DNA from: JANXXV01 sp038230275
GTDB taxonomy: Bacteria; Acidobacteriota; Terriglobia; Bryobacterales; Bryobacteraceae
Direction: 5' to 3'
NCBI GenBank assembly: GCA_038230275.1
Contig: JBBRNO010000006.1
Coordinates: 38,999 to 102,998, forward strand
Length of the DNA: 64,000 nucleotides
Part shown: one piece after another, positions 17,808 through 26,714 of the stretch
Layout: every line of letters begins with the position of its first letter
Numbering within the stretch: position 1 is the stretch's first letter
Notes under the pieces: model-generated
The model's input: only the letters and a program-made list of their open reading frames with translations
What the model was told of the DNA's origin: nothing
The model's database searches: none
Made by a program: the position numbers and the translations under genes

Positions 17808-17870
17808 GACTGCCTCGCCGTGAGTTCTCAGGAAAACACAAGGTCAAGTGTAGTGCAAAATCTCTTTACT

Positions 17871-17885
17871 AGCAAGCGCTTGTTT
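17871..17885. promoter_or_regulatory. LacI-type operator half of a pair (O1)
   Basis: AGCAAGCGCTTGTTT contains the perfect 10-base palindrome CAAGCGCTTG with the central CG typical of LacI-family operators. It lies about 30 bases upstream of the proposed -35 of the receptor gene and on the ROK-gene side of the intergenic region. Its centre is 67 bases from that of the second palindrome, compatible with looping by a tetramer or with separate control of the two divergent operons. Confidence 0.7.
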
Positions 17886-17902
17886 TAATAGAAATAAAAC
17901 CC

Positions 17903-17932
17903 TTGACACATACTCGCCTTGCGAAGTAGTAT
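17903..17932 (+). promoter_or_regulatory. Sigma-70-type promoter of the receptor-mannosidase operon
   Basis: A consensus TTGACA at 17903-17908 is followed 18 bases later by TAGTAT at 17927-17932. Transcription would start inside the palindrome at 17935-17954, so a repressor bound there would block it directly. Confidence 0.6.
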
Positions 17933-17934
17933 CT

Positions 17935-17954
17935 GTAGACAAGCGCTTGTCTAC
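17935..17954. promoter_or_regulatory. LacI-type operator, perfect 20-base palindrome (O2)
   Basis: GTAGACAAGCGCTTGTCTAC is a perfect palindrome with a central CG. It lies directly after the -10 box and one base before the GGAGG ribosome-binding site of the TonB receptor gene. It shares the core ACAAGCGCTTGT with the upstream site except at the first base. The LacI-family gene at the far end of the same locus is the obvious candidate regulator; that link is inference. Confidence 0.8.
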
Positions 17955-17964
17955 GGAGGTAAAT

Positions 17965-20900
17965 ATGACTTTCTCTTTTCGCGGTTCGCTTTTGCCAGCC
18001 CTTCTTCTGGTGGCAACATCTCAACTGCTGCTAGCCGATATCACCGGCATCATCACCGGCGTGGTGAAGGATCAATCCGATGCCACTGTCGCGGACGCTT
18101 CGGTAACAATCCGCAACCCCGACACCGGACTTGCCAGGACGGTGAAGACAGATTCCACCGGCCTGTATGAGTTCCTTTCCGTGCCGGTGGGCGAAAACTA
18201 CTCGATTGAAGTGGAGGCGGCGGGATTTCAGAAGACATTGGTCACCAAGCTGCGCCTTCTGGTGAACCAGCGCTTCCGCGCGGACGTGAAGTTAACGGTC
18301 GGCGCCGTGACGCAGGAAGTCAACGTCACTGCCTCCGAAGCACAGGTGGAAACCATCAGTACACAACTCGGCGACGTCATCCAGGACCGCAAGATGACTG
18401 CATTGCCTCTGAATGGCCGCAGTTATGTCGATCTGATGGGGCTGCAAGCCGGGGTAGTGCCAATTACTTCCAGCGTCGCTTTCACCGACCGGCCAGTTTC
18501 GGGATCTCTCGGTGCGGGTGGAGTGGCTGTGAACGGTAACCGCGAGACTGCCAACTCATTTCTCGTAAATGGCGGTTCGGTGGAGGAGAGCAAGAACAAT
18601 GGAGCGTCGATCATCCCATCTTTGGACTCGATTCAGGAATTTCGCGTGCTCACCAACAGCTTCGATGCCGAGTACGGACGCTTTTCGGGAGCGATCGTCA
18701 ATGTGGTTACCAAGACAGGCACGAACCAACTCCACGGTTCAGGCTACGAGTTTCTGCGGAATGAAAAGCTGGATTCGCGCAACTTCTTCGACTTGAACAA
18801 GACGGATCCGTCCACTGGGCGAGCGATTCCGAACTCGGCCCGCGGCGTATTCAAGAGAAATCAGTTTGGCTTCACCGTCGGCGGCCCTATTATTAAAAAC
18901 CGGCTCTTCTTTTTCTCCGATTACCAGGGGACCAGAGAGGTTCGCGGGCTTACCACAGGAACGGTAACGGTGCCGGGCGCAGCGGAACTGAGCGGCGATT
19001 TTTCCGGCGTTGCCGCGGAAGGCTTCCCGTCGATGACCAGCGTGGTTCGCGGGGATAACATCGTGGGCAACCATACCTTTGACGAAGCGTTAAGCTCCCG
19101 GCTCGGCTACACCGTCAACTCCGGGGAACCGTACTGGAAACCCGGTTGCAATACCCGCGCCGACGCCCTGGCGGGAGTCTGCGTATTCCCCAATCAGACC
19201 ATTCCGCAAAGCGCATGGTCGCCGGTGTCGAAGTCGACGGTGAAGTTCATCCCGGGTGCGACAGGCTTCCGCGGTGGCACACCGTTCTTCTCCACTTCCG
19301 CTGAGAAGCGCCGCGTGAATGACGACAAAACCGGTCACCGCGTAAATCTACTGACAAAAAGCACCGGCGACTGGGCGGTTTATTATCACTATGACTCGGC
19401 CAGTCTCTACAATCCATACGCCGGCGGGAACGTCCCTGGTTTTGCCGGAAATGTCCCCACCCGCGCGCAGCAGGTGAACCTCAGCAACACCAAGGCATTC
19501 GGCGCGACTATGGTAAACGAAGTTCGCTTGAATTATACCCGGCTGTTTATCAACCAGACGGAACCGGCCGCGGGCGTGGGTTCCGCCAAGCTAAGCAGCT
19601 TCGGCTTCAAGACGGACGGCCTGGGGCTGATCTCTTCCGTTCCTCAACTGGAAGGGCTACCGACCTTAAACATCAGCGGCTCCTACGGCTTTAGTATGGG
19701 CGCTGTATCGAACACCATCAGACAGATCAATAACAATTATTCGGCGTCGGAGGCATTCTCAAAAATCCTCGGACGGCACAGTCTGAAGTTCGGTGGTGAG
19801 TTCCGGAAAATCCAGGTGAATGAGTACAACGCCTCCGCCCCCAACGGGTCCTTTGGCTTCGATGGTACAGAAACAGGAAACGCATTCGCCGACTATCTGC
19901 TAGGCGCTCCGGTGTCTTTCACCCAGCAGAGCTACTCCACCTTCTTTACACGGTCGAATTACGGCGCGATGTTCGCTCAGGACAGTTTCAAATTGAAGCC
20001 GAATATCACCGTGAACCTGGGCGTGAGATGGGAAGTCTCGCAGCCGTTTTACGAAACACAGGACCGTCTGAATGCCATTGTGTGGGGCATGAAGTCCACC
20101 AAGTATCCGGGTTCTCCGGAGGGCTGGGTGTTTCCGGGCGATCCTGGAATTCCCCGCACCATTTCTCCAACGCAATGGAATCTGTTTTCCCCCAGAGCCG
20201 GAATCGCGTATTCGCCGAACCCGGATAGCGGATGGCTGAAGAAGTTAACCGGCGGCCCTGGCAAGACCAGCATCCGCGTGGCATCCGGAATTTATCACAC
20301 GGCCATGGAAGACATGCCGGCCTTTTATACCATCGGGGATGCACCGTTCGGACTCTATTATCAAAGTCCAACGAATGTGTACCTGGAAGAGCCCTACAAA
20401 GACCGGCGGCGCGGCAACGATCCGGGCCAGCGGTTCCCCTACTCCGATCCACTCCCGGGCCAGCCCATCGACTGGTATACCTACCAACCAATTGGCGGAT
20501 CGCCCGGAACAAGGCTGGACAACACACTTCCCTACGTCATTCACATGAATTTCACCGTGCAGAGAGAGCTTCCCGGTTCCATCGTTGCCACCGTGGGATA
20601 TGTGGGGACACGCGGCCGCCACCTGCTGGCCAAGGTGGAATCGAATCCAGGCAGTTCGGCCCGGTGCCTGGAAATCGCCGGTATCCTGAGAGCGCAGGGG
20701 AGAAGCGGCGAGGCGTGCGGACCCGGCGGAGAGAATCTGATTTATGATTTGAATGGAGACGGCAAACTCACCCGGGGCATCGACGCTTTCGGCACACGCC
20801 CGCACTCCATCACGACTGGCGCGTTTGCGGAATCCAGAGGGACACTGGACTTCACCAGCAATCCTTACAACACAACCTGGGCCAACTCCAACTACGACGC

Positions 20901-21585
20901 GTTACAAGTGAGCGTTGAAAAGCGGTTAGGCGCATTGCGGATACTGGGAGCCTACACATGGTCGAAATCGATTGACAATTCGTCGAACTGGAACGACGAG
21001 GGTATGAATCCTTTCAACTACAGAATCAGCCGTTCACTTTCTGCTTTCGATATGACGCACAACCTGGTGATGAGTTACACCTATGAACTCCCGTTCAACC
21101 GGATCGCTCATGGTTCCCTTGGCGCAATGCTTCTGGAAGGCTGGGAATTGTCGGGCATCAGCCGCTTCACCACTGGCCTGCCCGTTACTTTGACCGCTTC
21201 GGGAGATCGGTCGCTAGTGGGCACCGGAGGCATTGACCGGCCCAACTACACTGGAGCGCCAATCGCTGCTCTGGATCCCCGCTCGACGTCCACCCATCTG
21301 TTCTTTGACAAGAGCCCGTTTTCGCAAGAAGTTCTCGGGGTGGCGGGCAACGCCAATCGACGGTTCTTCCATGGGCCAGGTCTCAATAATTCGGATGTCT
21401 CGCTAGTGAAACAAACTAAGTTTAAGGAACGAATCTCCGCCGAGTTGCGAGTGGAATTCTTCAATGTGTTCAACCATGCGCAATTCACCAACCCGGTGGG
21501 CAACTTCACGTCGGGCACTTTCGGCCGGGTGACAGCCGCGCGAGATCCACGCATCGGGCAGCTCGCTTTGAAGTTTCACTTCTAA
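17965..21585 (+). CDS. TonB-dependent receptor-like outer-membrane protein of the glycan locus
   Basis: 1206 residues. Signal peptide (FRGSLLPALLLVATSQLLLA), carboxypeptidase-regulatory domain (ITGIITGVVKDQSDATVADA), plug (ALPLNGRSYVDLMGLQAG, SGAIVNVVTKTGTNQLHGSG) and a long beta barrel ending LALKFHF with the terminal aromatic residue of outer-membrane proteins. The ATG at 17965 has GGAGGT 4-5 bases upstream; an in-frame GTG at 17947 falls inside the operator and is unlikely. First gene of an operon with two mannosidase-like enzymes and a permease, so it probably imports the glycan or glycopeptide they degrade. Confidence 0.9.
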   Translation: MTFSFRGSLLPALLLVATSQLLLADITGIITGVVKDQSDATVADASVTIRNPDTGLARTVKTDSTGLYEFLSVPVGENYSIEVEAAGFQKTLVTKLRLLVNQRFRADVKLTVGAVTQEVNVTASEAQVETISTQLGDVIQDRKMTALPLNGRSYVDLMGLQAGVVPITSSVAFTDRPVSGSLGAGGVAVNGNRETANSFLVNGGSVEESKNNGASIIPSLDSIQEFRVLTNSFDAEYGRFSGAIVNVVTKTGTNQLHGSGYEFLRNEKLDSRNFFDLNKTDPSTGRAIPNSARGVFKRNQFGFTVGGPIIKNRLFFFSDYQGTREVRGLTTGTVTVPGAAELSGDFSGVAAEGFPSMTSVVRGDNIVGNHTFDEALSSRLGYTVNSGEPYWKPGCNTRADALAGVCVFPNQTIPQSAWSPVSKSTVKFIPGATGFRGGTPFFSTSAEKRRVNDDKTGHRVNLLTKSTGDWAVYYHYDSASLYNPYAGGNVPGFAGNVPTRAQQVNLSNTKAFGATMVNEVRLNYTRLFINQTEPAAGVGSAKLSSFGFKTDGLGLISSVPQLEGLPTLNISGSYGFSMGAVSNTIRQINNNYSASEAFSKILGRHSLKFGGEFRKIQVNEYNASAPNGSFGFDGTETGNAFADYLLGAPVSFTQQSYSTFFTRSNYGAMFAQDSFKLKPNITVNLGVRWEVSQPFYETQDRLNAIVWGMKSTKYPGSPEGWVFPGDPGIPRTISPTQWNLFSPRAGIAYSPNPDSGWLKKLTGGPGKTSIRVASGIYHTAMEDMPAFYTIGDAPFGLYYQSPTNVYLEEPYKDRRRGNDPGQRFPYSDPLPGQPIDWYTYQPIGGSPGTRLDNTLPYVIHMNFTVQRELPGSIVATVGYVGTRGRHLLAKVESNPGSSARCLEIAGILRAQGRSGEACGPGGENLIYDLNGDGKLTRGIDAFGTRPHSITTGAFAESRGTLDFTSNPYNTTWANSNYDALQVSVEKRLGALRILGAYTWSKSIDNSSNWNDEGMNPFNYRISRSLSAFDMTHNLVMSYTYELPFNRIAHGSLGAMLLEGWELSGISRFTTGLPVTLTASGDRSLVGTGGIDRPNYTGAPIAALDPRSTSTHLFFDKSPFSQEVLGVAGNANRRFFHGPGLNNSDVSLVKQTKFKERISAELRVEFFNVFNHAQFTNPVGNFTSGTFGRVTAARDPRIGQLALKFHF

Positions 21586-21586
21586 A

Positions 21587-24115
21587 ATGCGCAGACGCCT
21601 CGCTCTGCTTTGGTTGACGCTGAGTTGTCTGCTGCCGGCGCAACAGCGCAGAATCTACATTGCTCCGGATGACCACACCGATTACATGTGGACTGGCGAT
21701 GAGGAAACTTATCGCCAGTCGTTCGTCAAGATGCTGGACTACTACCTGGATCTGGCCGACAAAACCCAAAAGGAACCGGCTGAATTCCAGAGCCGCTGGC
21801 ACGCGGACGGCAGCTTCTGGATCTGGACCTACGAGAAGAATAAGCCTCTCGCCGATTTCGCCCGCCTTATCGACCGCATTCGCGACGGCCATATCAGCTT
21901 TCCTTTGAATGCGCTGGTTTCCACCTACGGAGGAACTCCTACCGAGGCGGTACTCCGCGGCATGTACTATGCCGGCTCATTGGAGCGGAGATTCGGCTTG
22001 AAGATTCCGCTGGCCATCGCCATGGAAGACCAAACCATGCCGTACGGTCTGGGGGCTTTATGGGCGGGAGCCGGAGCGAAGTACAGCTGGAAAGGAATCT
22101 GCGGCTGCGCCACGAAAATTGACCAGTACGGGAAGCGGCCTCACGATATCTATTGGTGGAAAGCAGACGACGGCAGCCGGATTCTGATGAAGTGGAACGC
22201 CCTCACTCCAGGGCACAAACTGATGGGCACTTACTTGGAGGCGCGGGATCTTCCCAAAGCGATCCACCATACGGAAACCGACGACGCCTTCCTCTCGGCG
22301 AACCCTTACAAAGTGACCGGCATTTTCGGCAAAGGCGGCGACGACCTTGAAACCTTGACGGACGAATTTGTGACCGTTGCCAAAAAAATGACCACCCCGG
22401 ATCGAAAGGTGATCGTCTCCAACATGAACGACTATTTCGAAGATCTCGAAAAGTCGTACGGGAAGTCCCTACCCGAATTCTCCGGCAGCTTCGGAAATGA
22501 ATGGGATGTATATACCGCCTCCATCAGTGAGATCTCGGCGCGCGTCCGCCGCGCGGTTGAAAAGCTGAGAGCAGCCGAGGCGCTTGCTTCGCTAGTGGCT
22601 CTGAAGTGGCCTCAATTTCTGGACGGCCGAAAGCAGGCCCGCGACGAGGCCTGGATGAGCTTGGGCATATTCTGGGAGCACGACTGGACCGCGGATGGAC
22701 CCATTGCCAGGCACGACCGTACCGAATGGGGCCGCAAGATGGCTGCAAACGTGGAGCGATATGTGGACACGCTGCATGCGGACGCCGCCTACGCATTGGG
22801 TGGGATGATTCAGTCCGCCGGCAGGAACAAACGACTCTACGTGTTCAATCCTCTGGGCTGGACCCGGACGGGTGCCGCCGATGTGCCCTGGGACGGTTCC
22901 GGCCCGGTACACGTAATCGATCTCGCCACCGGGCTGGAAACGCCATCGCAGACGGTGGTTTCGCCGGACGGCGGCCGCCGTTATCTGCGGATTCAGGCCA
23001 GCGGACTACCTTCGGTTGGCTACAAAGTTTTTGAACTGCGGAGTGGAAAAGGGCAGGACTTCCCCGCAGCCGCATCCGTCACCGGTAGCATCCTTGAAAA
23101 CGGACAGTATCGGATCCAAGTGGAAGGGAATGGAGCGATTCGCAGCCTTATCGATAAGACTCAGCACAACCGTGAATTCGCCGGGAAATTGCTGAATGAT
23201 CTGGGACCTGACGAAGGAAGAGTGGAAGTGGAGAACGCCGGTCCCGTATCCGTCACCTTGCAGGCAACAGCGGACGGCCCACTGGCGCACACCAGCCGCA
23301 TCACCCTCTTTCGCGATTCCCCAGGGATTGATATTCGGAACGACATCAACCAAAACTTCGATGGCACCCATACGTGGAGCTTCCGCTTCAATCTCACCGC
23401 GCCCGATGTGTGGCATGAAGAATCGGGTGCCGTGATCCGTGCCAAACTGACGACCGAGGGAGGACATTACTCGCCTACGATGTCGCGGCTGGACTGGCTC
23501 ACCCTCAATCACTTCGCGGATATGAGCGGAACCGATGGCGCTGGTGTCACACTGTCCAATAGCGATTTGGCTTTTATGAAGCTGGGTGAGAGTTCGATTG
23601 TGGACGGCATGTCGCGGCTGGACGGAAAGACGCCGCAGATTCGCGTTCTCGCCGGTGGGCAGGTCGATGGCCCTAGCCTGGGGATTCACAAGCAGGGTGG
23701 CGACGCCCATTTTCTTCAGCGATTTGCCTTGCGCACCCACACCGGCTTCCACGCGGTCCAGGCAATGCAATTCGCGCTCGAACATCAAAACCCTCCCGTC
23801 ACCGGCTGGATTCATGGCAGCGGCACTTACCCTGAGACGTTGTACTCGCTGCTTTCGATTTCGAACCCCGATGTATTACTGTGGGCTCTGAAACCGGCCG
23901 ATGACGGCATTGCGAAGGGGTTGATCACCCGAGTTTGGAATCTGGCCGCCACCGCTCAGGACTATACCGTAACGCTCGCGCCGGGCATCGCCCAAGCCAG
24001 CCGCGCAACTCACATCGAAACGGACATTGCGCCCATCTCGATAACCAGCGGCGGCATTCGCGCCCACGCCGAGCGCACACAAATTCAAACCATACGAATC
24101 GTACCGGCCAAATAG
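21587..24115 (+). CDS. Exported GH38-like alpha-mannosidase family protein, copy 1
   Basis: 842 residues with a signal peptide (LALLWLTLSCLLPAQQ). The start of the mature protein, YIAPDDHTDYMWTGDEE, matches the HxD...W zinc-binding signature of GH38 (H30, D32). The segment AMEDQTMPYGLGALWAGAGAKY aligns with the QIDPFGHS...GF/Y region that holds the GH38 nucleophile (D148 here). A beta-rich C-terminal half follows, as in the family, whose members are usually 800-1000 residues. It may belong to the DUF5054-like branch. The ATG lies one base after the receptor stop without a ribosome-binding site of its own, suggesting coupling. Activity on mannosides is likely but not shown. Confidence 0.75.
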   Translation: MRRRLALLWLTLSCLLPAQQRRIYIAPDDHTDYMWTGDEETYRQSFVKMLDYYLDLADKTQKEPAEFQSRWHADGSFWIWTYEKNKPLADFARLIDRIRDGHISFPLNALVSTYGGTPTEAVLRGMYYAGSLERRFGLKIPLAIAMEDQTMPYGLGALWAGAGAKYSWKGICGCATKIDQYGKRPHDIYWWKADDGSRILMKWNALTPGHKLMGTYLEARDLPKAIHHTETDDAFLSANPYKVTGIFGKGGDDLETLTDEFVTVAKKMTTPDRKVIVSNMNDYFEDLEKSYGKSLPEFSGSFGNEWDVYTASISEISARVRRAVEKLRAAEALASLVALKWPQFLDGRKQARDEAWMSLGIFWEHDWTADGPIARHDRTEWGRKMAANVERYVDTLHADAAYALGGMIQSAGRNKRLYVFNPLGWTRTGAADVPWDGSGPVHVIDLATGLETPSQTVVSPDGGRRYLRIQASGLPSVGYKVFELRSGKGQDFPAAASVTGSILENGQYRIQVEGNGAIRSLIDKTQHNREFAGKLLNDLGPDEGRVEVENAGPVSVTLQATADGPLAHTSRITLFRDSPGIDIRNDINQNFDGTHTWSFRFNLTAPDVWHEESGAVIRAKLTTEGGHYSPTMSRLDWLTLNHFADMSGTDGAGVTLSNSDLAFMKLGESSIVDGMSRLDGKTPQIRVLAGGQVDGPSLGIHKQGGDAHFLQRFALRTHTGFHAVQAMQFALEHQNPPVTGWIHGSGTYPETLYSLLSISNPDVLLWALKPADDGIAKGLITRVWNLAATAQDYTVTLAPGIAQASRATHIETDIAPISITSGGIRAHAERTQIQTIRIVPAK

Positions 24116-24131
24116 CCCTCTGGAGACCGAT

Positions 24132-26714
24132 TTGATCCGACTGAGCCTTCTATTCTGTTTACTCTTCGCTGCGAACGCCGGTGCGCAGCAAAAGCGAATT
24201 TACCTGGCGCCGGACGATCACACCGACTACATGTGGACCGGCGACGAGGAAGCGTACCGGCAGGCCTATGTCGAGATGATCGATTATTATCTAGACCTCG
24301 CCGACAAGACCACGGGCAACGCTTCGGAGTTCCAAAGCCGCTGGCACTGCGATGGATCCCTGTGGTTCTGGACCTATGAGAAGAACAAGACGCCCGCCGA
24401 GTTTGCCCGGCTCATCGACCGCGTGAAAGACGGACACTTTAGTCTGCCGCTGAATGCTCTTGTTTCCACCTACGGGGGAACGCCGGCCGAGGCAGTGCTC
24501 CGCGGAATGTACTACGCCGGTTCGCTGGAACGACGCTTCGGATTTCGTATCCCACTCGCCATCGCCATGGAAGACCAGACTATCCCGTATGGGCTTGGCT
24601 CGCTCTGGGCGGGCGCCGGCGCCAAATACAGTTGGAAGGGTATCTGCGGCTGCCTGACAAAGATTCCCAGGAATGGACGCCGTCCCCACGAGATCTACTG
24701 GTGGAAGGGGGATGACAATAGCCGCATTCTCATGAAGTGGAATACGATGCTGGTCCCTTCTTCCGGCGCCAGAACCATGGGCGGATACGCCGAAGCGCGC
24801 TACCCGGAAAAGGAGATCGAGTTCGTCGATTCAGATGCCAATTTCAAACAGCTGTACCCCTACCCCGTGGTTGGCATCTTTGGGAAAGGTTGGGACGATC
24901 TGAAAACTCTAACCGATGAGTTCGTCACCACGGCCCAGAAAAAGACGACCGCCGGCCGCAAAGTCATCGTCTCGAACATCAACGATTTCTTCATTGATTT
25001 TGAGAAGAATCACGGCCAATCGCTGCCTGAATTCTCCGCCAGCTTCGGCAACGAATGGGATCTGTACACCGCCTCCGTCACTGAGCTCTCGGCACGCGTC
25101 CGGCGATCGGTGGAAAAGTTGAGAGCGGCCGAAGCGCTGTCGTCACTGGTTACTCTGCAATGGCCCGATTTCGGCAAAGGGCGGCAAGCCGCTCGCGATC
25201 AGGCCTGGATGAATCTCGGCCTGTTTTGGGAACACAACTGGACCGCCGACGGACACGACATCACCCGTGAACAACGTGCAAACTGGGGCAGGAAGATCGC
25301 CGGCGGAGTGGAATCCTACGTGGACACTCTGCACGCCGACGCGGCCTACGCGCTCTCAGGGATGATCCGCACCTCTGGCGGCAAGCAACGTTTCTACGTC
25401 TTCAATCCGCTGGGTTGGACCCGCACCGATTTCGCTGACGCGGCCTTTGACGGCGCGGGGCCGGTCCACGTGGTGGATTTGACTAACGGCGAGGAAGTTC
25501 CGTCACAACTCGTTTTCCTTCCCGATACCGGCTATCAAGGCGGCCGGCGATACCTTCGTATCCAAGCCACGGACTTGCCGCCGGTGGGCTACAAGACGTT
25601 CGAAGTTCGCGGCGGAAAAGGGAAGGAATTCGCGCCCGCCGCCACCTTTTCCGCCAACGTGATGGAGAACGCCATCTACAAGCTGAAGCTGGAAGACCGC
25701 GGCGCGATCCGCAGCCTGATTGACAAAACGCAGGGCAACCGCGAGTTTGCCGGCAGTCTGCAAAATGGGCGGCTGTTCATCAACGATTTGGGATTGGACC
25801 CAGGCAAACTCGAAGTGGAGAATGCCGGGCCGGTGTCGGTGACCATCAAAGCAACAGGCTCCAGTCCGCTGGCGCACATCAGCCGCATCACGCTCTTCCG
25901 CGATTCGAGGCGCATCGATCTGCGGAACGAGATCACGGAGAACTTCGACGGCACCCATACCTGGAGCTTCTCATTCAATCTCAAGAAACCCGATGTCCGG
26001 CACGAGGAGGTCGGCGCGATATTGCGTGCGAAACTGCTTGCCGATGGCGGCCAGTATTCGCCTGTTATGTCGCGGTTGGAATGGCTTACGCTCAATCACT
26101 TCGCCGATATGAGCGGCGATGACGGAGCGGGTGTCACTTTGTCCAACAGCGATTGCGCCTTCATGAAGCTGGGCGACAGCACGATCATTGACGGCGTCTC
26201 TCGCCTGGATGTGGAAACTCCGCAAATTCAGGTGTTGGCCGGTGGGCAGATCGACGCACCGCAGGCAGGCATCGCCAGGCAAGGCGGCGATTCCCACTTC
26301 CTGCAGCGCTTCGCCTTGCAATCGCACACCGGTTTCAATGCGACAAATGCCATGAAGTTTGCTCTGGAGCACCAGAATCCGCCGGTGACTGGATGGATTC
26401 GAGCTGGGGGCAATCTTCCTGAGAAATCCTATTCTTTAGTGTCTATTTCCAATCCCGACGTCCTGCTCTGGGCTTTGAAGCCCGCCGAAGATGGTCCAGG
26501 GAAGGGCCTGGTGACGCGGGTCTGGAACCTTGCAAAGAACCCACAGGACTACTCGCTTTCCTTAACGGGTGGCGTAACCGCCGCAATGCGCGTCACCCAT
26601 CTGGAAACTGACTTAGCCACTTTGCCGGTTAGCGGCGGAGCGGTGACGGTTCGCCTGGAAGGATCGCAGATGCAGACAATGCGGTTGACTCCCGCCAGGG
26701 CCGACTCGCGGTGA
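24132..26714 (+). CDS. Exported GH38-like alpha-mannosidase family protein, copy 2 (tandem paralogue)
   Basis: 860 residues, clearly a duplicate of the preceding gene: DDHTDYMWTGDEEAYRQ, STYGGTPAEAVLRGMYYAGS, GAGAKYSWKGICGC and the whole C-terminal half are nearly the same. Differences are concentrated in short loops, for example an insertion after MKWN (LVPSSGARTMGG...) and another after the NREFAG stretch (SLQNGRLF). Signal peptide at residues 1-19. The start is TTG with GGAG 6 bases upstream. The stop overlaps the permease start (GTGA). The two copies may split linkage specificities of one glycan; that is inference. Confidence 0.75.
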   Translation: MIRLSLLFCLLFAANAGAQQKRIYLAPDDHTDYMWTGDEEAYRQAYVEMIDYYLDLADKTTGNASEFQSRWHCDGSLWFWTYEKNKTPAEFARLIDRVKDGHFSLPLNALVSTYGGTPAEAVLRGMYYAGSLERRFGFRIPLAIAMEDQTIPYGLGSLWAGAGAKYSWKGICGCLTKIPRNGRRPHEIYWWKGDDNSRILMKWNTMLVPSSGARTMGGYAEARYPEKEIEFVDSDANFKQLYPYPVVGIFGKGWDDLKTLTDEFVTTAQKKTTAGRKVIVSNINDFFIDFEKNHGQSLPEFSASFGNEWDLYTASVTELSARVRRSVEKLRAAEALSSLVTLQWPDFGKGRQAARDQAWMNLGLFWEHNWTADGHDITREQRANWGRKIAGGVESYVDTLHADAAYALSGMIRTSGGKQRFYVFNPLGWTRTDFADAAFDGAGPVHVVDLTNGEEVPSQLVFLPDTGYQGGRRYLRIQATDLPPVGYKTFEVRGGKGKEFAPAATFSANVMENAIYKLKLEDRGAIRSLIDKTQGNREFAGSLQNGRLFINDLGLDPGKLEVENAGPVSVTIKATGSSPLAHISRITLFRDSRRIDLRNEITENFDGTHTWSFSFNLKKPDVRHEEVGAILRAKLLADGGQYSPVMSRLEWLTLNHFADMSGDDGAGVTLSNSDCAFMKLGDSTIIDGVSRLDVETPQIQVLAGGQIDAPQAGIARQGGDSHFLQRFALQSHTGFNATNAMKFALEHQNPPVTGWIRAGGNLPEKSYSLVSISNPDVLLWALKPAEDGPGKGLVTRVWNLAKNPQDYSLSLTGGVTAAMRVTHLETDLATLPVSGGAVTVRLEGSQMQTMRLTPARADSR

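Noticed and set aside
23006..23815. A 269-codon open frame on the minus strand
   Set aside because: It is antisense to mannosidase copy 1, and a matching antisense frame appears in copy 2 only because the two genes are duplicates.
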